Shown piece by piece: positions 7,820 through 14,964 of a stretch of DNA of 16,544 bases. The first letter of the stretch is position 1. The number at the start of each line of letters is the position of its first letter. Source of the DNA: CAYYJM01 sp964471755. GTDB lineage: Bacteria; Planctomycetota; Planctomycetia; Gemmatales; Gemmataceae. Below the pieces are notes generated by a model. That model was not told where the DNA came from and ran no database searches. It worked only from the letters and a program-made list of their open reading frames with translations. The position numbers were made by a program, and so were the translations under genes. The DNA lies in contig CAYYJM010000132.1 of the NCBI GenBank assembly GCA_964471755.1, positions 1 to 16,544 of the forward strand, read 5' to 3'.

Positions 7820-8316
7820 GTGTCGGAATCCAGTCCGATCGAGTATCCCTCGGCCGTCTCCGCGCTGTTGGGAGAGATACCCCTGGCTCCGCTCGGGCCA
7901 GGCCGGCCGATCGTGGCGATGCGGCCGGCGCTGGCGGCGTTGGTGAACCTCCCCGCCGGCTGCCGGGCCGGCCTCTGGCTGGCGTTCGACTTCCTCGACG
8001 AGTCGNNNNNNNNNNGCACGCGATCAGCCAGGATCTCCCGTCGCCCGAGGGGTCGTTCTGGCACGCGATCCTGCATCGGCGCGAGCCCGATGCGGTGAAC
8101 AGCAAGTACTGGTGGCGTCAGGTCGGTCCGCATCCCGTGTTCGATCTGCTGGAGCCGGAGGCGACGAAGCTCGGCTGGCGGACCTGGAACCCGCTCGCGT
8201 TCGTGGACGAGTGCGAGCGTGAACGCGATTCCGGCAGCGTGCGAGAGAATCTGCTGCGCGCGGTGCAGATGGCCGAGTGGCGGGCTCTGTTCGACTGGTG
8301 CTGGACCCGCGGCTGA
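7820..8316 (+). CDS. Conserved hypothetical protein with a WH / HRRE / YWWRQVG core, split by an N block
   Basis: I recognise no named family. The start is a GTG at 7820 with a strong AGGAGG a few bases upstream, giving MSESSPIEYPSAVSALLGE. The first 62 codons end at FDFLDES, then the N block. After it the frame is HAISQDLPSPEGSFWHAILHRR, then EPDAVNSKYWWRQVGPHPVF, and the protein ends LFDWCWTRG. Sharing one G across the gap joins them as LDES-HAISQ with 161 aa in total. I recall hypothetical proteins of planctomycetes and acidobacteria with a similar SH.ISQ...WHAI.HRRE...NAKYW pattern, but no function. Conserved His, Trp and Glu residues suggest a ligand or metal site (inference). There is no signal peptide or membrane span. 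It sits between uppP and the P-type ATPase gene with about 20-nt gaps, so it is probably co-transcribed. Confidence 0.82.
8006..8015. other. Assembly gap placeholder, probably a 1-bp overlap
   Basis: Codons before the block end exactly at 8005, and codons after it begin at 8017. Frame requires a true distance of 2 mod 3. A 1-bp overlap (the G at 8005 and 8016) satisfies this and yields LDESHAISQ with no missing residue. Confidence 0.85.
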
Positions 8317-8336
8317 ACCCATGCAGGGACACGACA

Positions 8337-10197
8337 ATGCCTCCGGCGAGTACCACCGGCCCCAGCCAGCCAGGCTGGATCTCGAAGGAAACCATCATCG
8401 CCGCCATCGCACTCGTCGCGATTGTGGTCCACCTCGTCCTGCGTTTCGGCCTGGCCCTCGACCGCGATTTCTTCGGCACACCGGCCTGGAATCTGCCGCT
8501 GCTGGCCGCCCTCGTTCTCGGTGGCGTCCCGCTCGTTCTCGATCTCGTCGGCCATCTCCTTCGCAGCGAGTTCAATGCGGACCTTCTCGCCGGACTCTCG
8601 ATCGTCACGGCGGTTCTGCTGCGGGAGTACCTCGCTGGCACCCTCGTCGTCCTGATGCTCTCGGGCGGTCAGGCCCTGGAGAACTTCGCCGTGCGCAGTG
8701 CCTCGTCCGTCCTGCGGGCCCTCGCTCGACGCATGCCGTCGCAAGCGCACCGCAAGACCGACGGCATCCTGGCCGACGTGCCGCTCGACAGCGTCGCGGT
8801 TGGCGACCTGCTCGTCGTCTTTCCGCATGAGGTCTGCCCGGTCGATGGTGTCGTGGTGGATGGCCACGGCACCATGGACGAGTCGTACCTGACCGGCGAG
8901 CCCTATGTCCTGTCGAAGGCTCCCGGCTCGGCCGTTCTGTCCGGAGCGATCAACGGCCAGAGTGCCCTGACGATCCAGGCCGAGAAGCGAGCGGTCGATT
9001 CACGCTACGCCAGGATCATGGAGGTGATGCGCGAGTCGGAGCAGCGTCGGCCGCGTCTGCGCCGCCTCGGCGACCAGCTCGGAGCGATCTACACTCCGGT
9101 CGCCCTGGTCATCGCCCTGCTCGCCTGGTTCGTCAGTGGCGATCCATTGCGGTTCCTGGCCGTTCTGGTCGTCGCGACGCCGTGTCCGCTGCTCATCGCC
9201 ATTCCGGTGGCGATCATCGGCTCGGTGTCACTCGCTGCCCGGCGTGGCATCATCATCAAGGACCCGGCCGTCCTGGAGCGGATCGAGACGTGCCGAACCG
9301 CGCTGTTCGACAAGACCGGGACGCTCACCTATGGCGAGCCGCGTCTGACCGAGGTGCTGCCCGCTGCGGGCTTCACTGAAATCGAGGTGCTGGCGACCCT
9401 GGCCAGCCTGGAGCGGTATTCGCGCCATCCGCTCGCCTTCGCCGTGCTGAGGGCCGCCCGGGAGAAGGGCCTGGCTCTGGCCGAGGCCGGCGAGGTGAGC
9501 GAACGCCCGGGCGAGGGCCTGCGCGGAATCGTCGCCGGCCGGGTCGCGCTGGTCACCAGCCGGAAGAAGCTCGCCGACCGGCCCGATCTGCTGGAACAAA
9601 TTCCAGCCCTGGAGGGCGGCATGGAGTGCGTTCTCCTGATCGATGGCCGCTATGCGGGCCTGGGTCGCTTCCGTGATGAACCGCGAGCCGAGGGCCGACC
9701 GTTCATTCGCCATCTGAGACGCCATCACAGCTTCGACCGGGTTCTGCTCGTCTCGGGCGACCGCGAATCCGAGGTGCGCTACCTGGCCGACAAGGTCGGC
9801 ATCAAGGAGGTGTACGCGAACCAGAGTCCAGAGCAGAAGCTGGCTCTGGTCCGGACAGAAACGGCCCGGGCGGCGACGGTCTTCCTGGGCGATGGCATCA
9901 ACGACGCACCGGCCCTGACCGCCGCGACGGTGGGGATCGCTTTCGGCCAGGGCAGCGACGTGACCGCCGAGGCGGCCGGGGTGGTCATTCTCGACAGTTC
10001 GCTGGAGCGTGTCGATGAGTTGCTGCACATCGGCCGACGCATGCGGGCGATCGCACTGCAAAGCGCCGTCGGTGGCATGGCCCTGAGCGTCGNNNNNNNN
10101 NNTGGCCGGAGCGATCGTCCAGGAAGCGATCGACGTGCTGGCGATCCTCAACGCCCTGCGCGGGGCGATCCTGCCGAGCAGTCTGACGGATTATTGA
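8337..10197 (+). CDS. P1B-type heavy-metal-translocating ATPase, lacking an N-terminal metal-binding domain; gap near the C-terminus
   Basis: An ATP-driven membrane pump, probably exporting a transition metal. The ATG at 8337 opens a protein with no HMA domain; the N-terminus passes straight into transmembrane helices. Motifs in order: TGEP (186-189, actuator), TPCPL (281-285, the helix motif that binds metal in P1B pumps; here CPL, not CPC), DKTGTLT with phosphorylated Asp325, HP (364-365, diagnostic for P1B) and GDGINDAP (518-525). The frame breaks at the N block after GGMALSV and resumes as VAGAIVQEAIDVLAILNALR, ending in TGA at 10195-10197. Relatives have about 12-14 residues of a transmembrane helix between these parts, so some 36-42 nt are probably missing. 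The full protein would be about 630 aa. The metal cannot be predicted from CPL alone. The gene starts 20 nt after the preceding stop. Confidence 0.9.
10093..10102. other. Assembly gap placeholder; probably real sequence missing
   Basis: Frame needs a true length divisible by 3, so 10 N shifts the frame and fuses the ATPase in a false frame with the downstream lactonase gene. Compared with the usual end of this ATPase family, roughly 36-42 bases of a transmembrane helix are absent. Zero length is also in frame but would leave a truncated helix. Confidence 0.75.
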
Positions 10198-10243
10198 CCC
10201 CGACGAGTCATGCAGAATCCCTGGGTTCTTCCGGGCGGGAAGG

Positions 10244-10271
10244 TTGCCGTTCGTCGCCGATGTGTTACGAT
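10244..10271 (+). promoter_or_regulatory. Candidate promoter for the lactonase gene
   Basis: TTGCCG (10244-10249) and TACGAT (10266-10271) are 16 nt apart, each matching 4 of 6 consensus bases. They sit 46 bp upstream of the lactonase ATG, in the 119-bp gap after the P-type ATPase gene. This would give the lactonase gene its own transcript. Confidence 0.4.
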
Positions 10272-10316
10272 CTCCACCGCATCCCGCTCGCTTTCTTCTC
10301 AGGAGGTTCGTGCAAC

Positions 10317-11471
10317 ATGATTCGCGCAAGCATCGCGCTGCTGCTCGTCGGGCTCGGGCTCGGGCTCGGCGTCACCGGCACGCCGGCCGCCGACCCGGCC
10401 GCGCCGAAGTCCTACTGGGTCTACCTCGGCACCTACACCGGCGGCAAGGCTGGCTCTCGCGGCATCTACAAGGCCGTCCTCGACGTCGCCAGCGGCAAAC
10501 TGTCCGACCTGCAACTCGTCGCCGAGACGACCAATCCCTCGTTTCTGACCATCGCGCCCGATCGGAAGCATCTCTACGCAGTCGGCGAGATCGACAACTT
10601 CGCGGGCAAGAAGGCCGGGGCCGTCGAGGCGTACACCATCGAGCCGAAGACGGGCAAACTCAAGAAGCTCAACGCCCAGCCCAGCGGCGGTCCCGGCCCC
10701 TGCCACGTCAACATGGACCGCACCGGCAAGGTCGTCCTCGTCGCCAACTATGGCGGCGGCAGCTGCGCCTCGTATCCCGTCCAGGCCGACGGCAAACTCG
10801 GCTCGGCCGGCTCGGTCATCCAGCACAAGGGGCCGCAACTGACGCCCCATGCGCACTCGATGAACGTCGATCCAGGCAACAAGTTCGCCATCTGCGCCGA
10901 CCTGGGCCTTGATCAACTGCTCGTCTACAAGCTCGACATCGATCAGGGGAAACTGACGCCGAACGGGACGCCCTACCTGAGCCTGCCGGCGGGTTCGGGG
11001 CCGCGTCACCTGGCCTTCCATCCGACCCGGCCGCTGGCGTTCGTCATCAACGAGACGAAATGCACGCTCAGTTCGCTGAAGTTCGATGCCGAGCGGGGCA
11101 CCTTCACCATTCTGGACACGGCGAACACGCTGCCGCGCGACGTCGCCCGCGGCGACTCCACGGCCGAGGTCGTCGTTCATCCCAACGGCAAGTGGGTCTA
11201 CGGATCGAACCGCGGTCACAACAGCATCGTCGCCTTCGCGGTCGACGACGCAGGCAAGCTGACACGGATCGGTCACCAGGGCGCGGGGATCAAGACGCCG
11301 CGCGGCTTCACCATCGATCCGACGGGGCAGTGGCTTCTGGTCGGCAACCAGGATGGCGGAAACGTCGTCGTGTTCAAGATCGACTCGAAGACGGGAGCCC
11401 TGACGCCGACGGGCAACACGCTGGCCGTGTCGCGTCCGGTCTGCATCCGGTTCGTCGCGCCGGTTGAGTGA
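10317..11471 (+). CDS. Exported lactonase-family seven-bladed beta-propeller (6-phosphogluconolactonase-like)
   Basis: A 384-aa protein of the lactonase family (Pfam PF10282 type) that includes cytoplasmic 6-phosphogluconolactonase (YbhE/Pgl). Hallmarks: VYLGTYTGGKAGSRGIY (about residues 34-50), NPSFLTIAPD, GPCHVNMD, VANYGGGSCASYPV, LTPHAHSMNVDP, GSGPRHLAFHP and NETKCTLSSLKFD. A hydrophobic N-terminus (MIRASIALLLVGLGLGLGVTG, cut near TPAA) indicates export, which argues against a role in the cytoplasmic pentose phosphate pathway; the natural substrate is probably another lactone or is unknown. AGGAGG lies 10 nt before the ATG at 10317. A longer open frame running through the upstream N block into the ATPase is an artefact. 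A hexamer repeat (ggctcg) encodes the GLGLGLG of the signal peptide. A hairpin follows the stop. Confidence 0.92.
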   Translation: MIRASIALLLVGLGLGLGVTGTPAADPAAPKSYWVYLGTYTGGKAGSRGIYKAVLDVASGKLSDLQLVAETTNPSFLTIAPDRKHLYAVGEIDNFAGKKAGAVEAYTIEPKTGKLKKLNAQPSGGPGPCHVNMDRTGKVVLVANYGGGSCASYPVQADGKLGSAGSVIQHKGPQLTPHAHSMNVDPGNKFAICADLGLDQLLVYKLDIDQGKLTPNGTPYLSLPAGSGPRHLAFHPTRPLAFVINETKCTLSSLKFDAERGTFTILDTANTLPRDVARGDSTAEVVVHPNGKWVYGSNRGHNSIVAFAVDDAGKLTRIGHQGAGIKTPRGFTIDPTGQWLLVGNQDGGNVVVFKIDSKTGALTPTGNTLAVSRPVCIRFVAPVE

Positions 11472-11485
11472 GCGCGGGAACCAGG

Positions 11486-11513
11486 CCGGACGTGGTGACA
11501 GCCACCCGTCCGG
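11486..11513. terminator. Hairpin between convergent genes, probable bidirectional terminator
   Basis: CCGGACG (11486-11492) pairs with CGTCCGG (11507-11513), and GGTG (11494-11497) with CACC (11503-11506). This makes an 11-bp stem with a single bulged T at 11493 and a 5-nt loop. It lies in the 45-bp space between the stop codons of two convergent genes, where a terminator serving both is expected. There is no clear U-tract. Confidence 0.6.
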
Positions 11514-11516
11514 TGG

Positions 11517-12590
11517 TCACAGAATGCTGCTGAACGCGAACATCATCCGGAGCAGGCAGCCGAGCAGTAGCCAGCCGAAGGCCAGGTTGATCACCTGGCT
11601 CAGGCACTGCGGGTAGAACGGGAACGTGAGGATGCCCTCGACCATGGGCCGTTCGGGCAACTTCGGCGGCTTCCTGCGGCGGGTGAGTCGGCGTTCACGG
11701 TTGGCGATGGCCCGGTTGGCCCGTTCGACGTTGTCCAGGCCGGGTTCCGGCGGTTCGACCTCTTCGGCCTCCACGGGATCGTAGCCATCCAGGGGCACGA
11801 CATCGGGGCGTTCCGGTGGCGTCTCGTCGGACAGGGCATACGGTTCTGGCTCGTCGTCCAGGAGCAGGCCGCGTGACTGCTTGATCGGTTCCGGCTCCGG
11901 CTCGGGTTCCTGAACGGGCATGATCGGGCCATTCGGGTCAGCCTGGGGTCGTCGCCGGCTGACGGGTCTTCGCTTGCCGGTGCTGCGGTCCAGTCTCTGT
12001 CGGCTGCCAGGAGCGGGGAGACTGGCCATCTTGAAGGCGAGCCGACCCAGCAGTCGTGCGTAGATCAGCCAGGCGATCGCCGTCAGTGGGGCGGCCAGGA
12101 GCAGAAACAGTCCATTGCCGATGCCCATCAGCCAGACGAAGCCGACCAGTCCGGCGAGCAGGCCGCTCATGGTGTAGAACAGGGCCGTCGCCGGGAAGAC
12201 GCGGAGCAGATCGCGGAGAACGTCGAAGCGGAACACGGCCCAGCCGGAAACGGACCGGAGCGCCGACAGCAGGCCGAAGGGGAAGAAGAGCCAGAGGACC
12301 AGGCCGACGATGACGCCGGTGCGGACGAGTGGTTGGTCGGGCCAGAGGCTCGGGGCGAGGCCGCGGGAGAGGAAGCCGGCCGGGATGAGCCACAGGCCGA
12401 GCAGGGCGGCGAGGTAGCCGGCCCGGCCGAAAACGTCCGCCCAGGGCTCGTGCGGCCAGTTGATCTCGTCGTTGCCGCCGGCCGTCCCCTCGACGACGAC
12501 GAGCAGGGCCGAAGCGGAGAAGACCAGCACGTAGAAGGCGATGATGACCACGCCGACGAACGAGCAGACGAGAATGATCGCCTGGCCCAT
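11517..12590 (-). CDS. Polytopic membrane protein with a proline/glutamate-rich loop, function unknown
   Basis: A 357-aa protein I do not recognise by name. About five hydrophobic segments fill the first half (near residues 5-33, 55-78, 91-111, 130-158 and 160-185). They include ALLVVVEGTAGGNDEINWP after the first span and the aromatic LWLFFPFGLLSAL. A basic stretch (RKRRPVSRRR-like, about 205-220) leads into a long acidic disordered region with EPEPEPEP and several PE pairs (about 230-300), then NRERRLTRRRKPPKLPERP and one last hydrophobic segment to the C-terminus. The charge pattern fits a cytoplasmic loop between spans 5 and 6 (inference). The ATG at 12590 has only a weak GGGA upstream. 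The gene is divergent from rex and convergent with the lactonase gene. The EP-rich loop could be a protein-docking linker, but nothing shows a partner. Confidence 0.83.
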   Translation of the reverse strand: MGQAIILVCSFVGVVIIAFYVLVFSASALLVVVEGTAGGNDEINWPHEPWADVFGRAGYLAALLGLWLIPAGFLSRGLAPSLWPDQPLVRTGVIVGLVLWLFFPFGLLSALRSVSGWAVFRFDVLRDLLRVFPATALFYTMSGLLAGLVGFVWLMGIGNGLFLLLAAPLTAIAWLIYARLLGRLAFKMASLPAPGSRQRLDRSTGKRRPVSRRRPQADPNGPIMPVQEPEPEPEPIKQSRGLLLDDEPEPYALSDETPPERPDVVPLDGYDPVEAEEVEPPEPGLDNVERANRAIANRERRLTRRRKPPKLPERPMVEGILTFPFYPQCLSQVINLAFGWLLLGCLLRMMFAFSSIL

Positions 12591-12608
12591 GTTTGCATCC
12601 CGAATAGA

Positions 12609-12626
12609 TCCACCACAAACGGTGGA
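12609..12626. repeat. Short inverted repeat upstream of the membrane-protein gene
   Basis: TCCACC (12609-12614) and GGTGGA (12621-12626) are perfect reverse complements around ACAAAC. The pair lies 19-36 bp before the start of the minus-strand membrane gene, in the 195-bp divergent region shared with rex. It could be an operator or a leader hairpin. It does not resemble the Rex box pattern (TTGTGAA...TTCACAA). Confidence 0.35.
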
Positions 12627-12719
12627 AGTGTTGCCGTTCGCTGAAGTTTATCCCTGCCGTCGTGGTCCTGCAAGGCCTCCGCGTCCGCACGGCCTCGGGC
12701 GAGGTGGTTCGTTCCTTTC

Positions 12720-12748
12720 TTGACCGTCCTGATGGGGGCCGCTACACT
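12720..12748 (+). promoter_or_regulatory. Sigma70-type promoter for rex
   Basis: TTGACC (12720-12725, 5 of 6) and TACACT (12743-12748, 4 of 6) are separated by an ideal 17-nt spacer. Transcription would begin near 12755, so the translation start must lie downstream. This rules out the longer open frame that begins at 12720 and supports the ATG at 12786 for rex. Confidence 0.6.
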
Positions 12749-12785
12749 ACCTGGAGGAAATGGCCCGGAGTTAGCCTTCGCATTA

Positions 12786-13496
12786 ATGGCACGGAGCGTG
12801 GATTCAAAACAAGCCAGGGAACCCGCCGGGGAGGAGACTTCGCCGCGTCCGGGCCATGTGGAACCTCGATTGTCGCGGGCGGGAGTCGGCCGGCTCAGTC
12901 TGTACCTCCGTCGATTGGAGAGTCTGCTCAAGGACGGCAAACAGAGCGTTTCGAGCGGCATCCTTGGCGAAGCGATCGGAGTGACCGACGCCCAGGTGCG
13001 CAAGGATCTGGCCTCGCTGGGCCCCCACGGTCAGCCGGGGATCGGCTACTCTACCGAGGAACTGACGGCCGCGATTCGGCGGATGCTGGGTATCGACCGG
13101 GAATGGCGTGTGGCGCTGGTCGGTGTCGGCAATCTGGCACGGGCGCTGCTCGGCTACAAGGGCTTTCTTGAGCGGGGTTTCCACATTGTGGCCCTGTTTG
13201 ACGTGGCGTCCGACAAGTTGGGTCAGCCCTTTAACGGTCTGGAGGTACACCCACTCTCTCGAATGTCCGAGATTTTGGCGAACACGAAGGCCGAACTCGG
13301 TGTCCTGGCAGTGCCGGTGGAGGCGGCTCAGAACGTGACCGACCAACTGGTCGCGGCCGGTATCCAGGGCCTGCTGAATTTCGCCCCGACGATGTTGCGT
13401 GTCCCGTCACACGTACGCGTCGTGACCGTGGACCTGACGGTACAACTGGAGCAGTTGGCCTTTCTGGTTCAAACGGGCCGTCTGCCGCAGGAGTGA
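12786..13496 (+). CDS. rex: Redox-sensing transcriptional repressor Rex
   Basis: Rex binds NADH or NAD+ and represses fermentation and respiration genes when NADH is low. The 236-aa product has a winged-helix DNA-binding part at about residues 34-88 (RLSLYLRRLESLL, VTDAQVRKDLASLG, GIGYS). A Rossmann nucleotide-binding part follows, with ALVGVGNLARALLGY (110-124), IVALFDV, LNFAP near the middle of the second half, and the C-terminal DLTVQLEQLAFLV that swaps between subunits. A 30-residue N-terminal extension precedes the usual Rex start, so a start as late as the GTG at 12858 is possible. The ATG at 12786 is preferred because it follows the promoter, though its ribosome-binding site is weak. 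A tiny MARS* frame with a better GGAGG lies at 12760-12774. A tRNA gene follows 5 bp after the stop. I see no clear Rex box upstream. Confidence 0.93.
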   Translation: MARSVDSKQAREPAGEETSPRPGHVEPRLSRAGVGRLSLYLRRLESLLKDGKQSVSSGILGEAIGVTDAQVRKDLASLGPHGQPGIGYSTEELTAAIRRMLGIDREWRVALVGVGNLARALLGYKGFLERGFHIVALFDVASDKLGQPFNGLEVHPLSRMSEILANTKAELGVLAVPVEAAQNVTDQLVAAGIQGLLNFAPTMLRVPSHVRVVTVDLTVQLEQLAFLVQTGRLPQE

Positions 13497-13501
13497 ATTC
13501 T

Positions 13502-13572
13502 TACCCGGTAGTGTAACGGTAGCACACGAGACTTTGGCTCTCTTAGTCCTGGTTCGAATCCAGGCCGGGTAA
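13502..13572 (+). tRNA. tRNA-Gln (UUG anticodon)
   Basis: A 71-nt cloverleaf can be drawn by hand. The acceptor is TACCCGG (13502-13508) with CCGGGTA (13565-13571), the D stem is GTGT/GCAC, the anticodon loop CTTTGGC carries TTG, and the T arm is CCTGG-TTCGAAT-CCAGG. The discriminator is A, and CCA is not encoded. The U1-A72 closing pair is typical of tRNA-Gln. The top pair of the anticodon stem (C27-U43) is a mismatch. The gene begins 5 bp after the rex stop codon with no room for its own promoter, so it is probably transcribed with rex. Confidence 0.93.
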
Positions 13573-13612
13573 CTCAGACGAAAGCCCTTCTCTAACCGCA
13601 ACTTCAGGAGAA

Positions 13613-13650
13613 GCGGACGTGAGATGGCCCTCTGTGAACGATGCGTCCGC
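13613..13650 (+). terminator. Weak hairpin downstream of rex-tRNA-Gln
   Basis: GCGGACG (13613-13619) can pair with CGTCCGC (13644-13650) across a 24-nt loop, followed by CTTTATC. The long loop and short T stretch make this a weak terminator candidate for the rex-tRNA transcript. The rest of 13573-13791 shows no convincing gene. Confidence 0.25.
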
Positions 13651-13724
13651 CTTTATCGTAGGCCTGTACACTTCTCTCGATCAACCCGTTAGCGATAATT
13701 TAGGCAGTCTGTGATGCGTCGGCC

Positions 13725-13743
13725 CGGAGCCACGGTGGCTCCG
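13725..13743. terminator. Compact hairpin between the rex-tRNA unit and the TPR gene
   Basis: CGGAGCCA-CGG-TGGCTCCG is a perfect 8-bp stem with a 3-nt loop. It lies 48 bp beyond the stop codon of the minus-strand TPR gene and 152 bp beyond the plus-strand tRNA, so it could end either transcript. No T-run follows on either side. Confidence 0.45.
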
Positions 13744-13791
13744 AACCGCCCTGCATTGGCATCAACGGACCTCCGATGTGAAGGTGTTCGA

Positions 13792-14862
13792 TCAGCGTGG
13801 TAATGGCGTTGCAGGGAGCAATTGAACCGGCCCGATACGTCCCGCTTCCGGTTCGCTAGTGTTGGCTGTCGGTTGCCCTGAAGACGCTCCAGGTAGTGGG
13901 AACGGTTTTACCTCGGGATCGGGAAACGGCCTGGGTTCACCCGCGTCCGGGGTGAGGGGCTGAGACGGTGCTGATGGAGCCGGCGCGGCTGGTTGCTGGT
14001 AGATGACCGTCTGGACCGGTTCGACCTGCGGTGGCAGGTCCTGACCGTTGCCAGGCTTGAGTGCAGTCGTCGCGGGAGCGGAAATCTCGGGCGAATTCAG
14101 TTTGGCCATCAGCGCGACGGCTTCCTCGGCTTGCGGATCCTGCTGGAGCGCGGCCTGAAGATGTCGGTGTGCCGACTCGGTTTGGTGGTTATGGTGCAAC
14201 ATCTTGGCCAGATTGCAGTGCGCCTGTACGGGGCCGTAGAGACGGTTGAAACAGGTGAACGATTCTTCTTCTCGTCCAGCGCGGGCCAGAACCCAGCCCA
14301 TGGTATTCTGATACTTGCGGTTGTCTGGATCGTTACTGATGGCCTTGTCGAGGCAAGAAAGGGCCGTTTTCCAGTTTTTCTGTCGCAGGTAGACCACCGA
14401 CAAATCGTGCCAGACCACGGCGTTATTTGGTGACATGGCCAGAGCCCGTTCATAAGCCGACTGGGCCCGGGTGAGGTCGTTCAGGCCGAGATAGCATCGC
14501 GCGAGCCCGAGTTGGGCCGGCAAATAATTGGGATCTCCCTGGAGAGCCTGGAGGTAGGCCAGGCGAGCTTGCTCGAAGCCCTGTTCTCTTTCCTCCTGGG
14601 GGCGGTCCGGAGCCATGGCACCGCGCGAATAGAAATCGCCGGCAGCTACCAGGGTGGATGGTTTGGGCTGCCTTGGTCCTTCGGCCGACGCGGAGGAATT
14701 GGGTTGATAGGCAGGCGCGGTAGACGGCTGAATTCCGGGAGAAGGCGAGGGAAGCAGACCTCGTGTGTTAGATGATGACCTGGGTGAAAAGGGGAGGTTT
14801 TGGCAACCCGCCAGGCAAACAACCAACCCCACTACCCACATCAGGGACCTTCGACATTCCAT
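13792..14862 (-). CDS. TPR-repeat lipoprotein
   Basis: A 356-aa envelope protein. From the ATG at 14862 it begins MECRRSLMWVVGLVVCLAGC, a lipoprotein signal with LAGC and the lipidated Cys at residue 20; a longer frame from 14898 would bury this signal. A Ser/Pro-rich linker follows (to about residue 70). Four or five tetratricopeptide-like repeats cover about residues 85-250 (ARLAYLQALQGDPNYLPAQLGLARCYLG, AQSAYERALAMSPNNAVVWHDLSVVYL, ALSCLDKAISNDPDNRKYQNTMGWVLA). The tail is rich in Pro and Gln. Such proteins are assembly scaffolds; the TadD and PilF pilotins of pilus systems are examples. It lies 102 bp after the AAA+ ATPase gene on the same strand. A pilus or secretion role is inference only. 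Confidence 0.88.
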   Translation of the reverse strand: MECRRSLMWVVGLVVCLAGCQNLPFSPRSSSNTRGLLPSPSPGIQPSTAPAYQPNSSASAEGPRQPKPSTLVAAGDFYSRGAMAPDRPQEEREQGFEQARLAYLQALQGDPNYLPAQLGLARCYLGLNDLTRAQSAYERALAMSPNNAVVWHDLSVVYLRQKNWKTALSCLDKAISNDPDNRKYQNTMGWVLARAGREEESFTCFNRLYGPVQAHCNLAKMLHHNHQTESAHRHLQAALQQDPQAEEAVALMAKLNSPEISAPATTALKPGNGQDLPPQVEPVQTVIYQQPAAPAPSAPSQPLTPDAGEPRPFPDPEVKPFPLPGASSGQPTANTSEPEAGRIGPVQLLPATPLPR

Positions 14863-14964
14863 TGTCCACCCCGAATTGTAGCGAAACCAGGGGTCCATCC
14901 AGTCTCGGCACCTCGCCCCCGCGAGCCGCCGAGTTCCCCTCGATAACGATCACCGGACACCGGA

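Noticed and set aside
12591..12785. A Rex operator upstream of rex
   Set aside because: I found no sequence near TTGTGAA-N4-TTCACAA; the only inverted repeat (12609-12626) differs in sequence and lies closer to the divergent gene.
13619..13714. A 31-codon GTG-start frame with AGGAG upstream, and an overlapping 24-aa frame with CERC
   Set aside because: Both are short, lack any recognised pattern, lie in a region of candidate hairpins and have no support beyond the ribosome-binding-like sequence.
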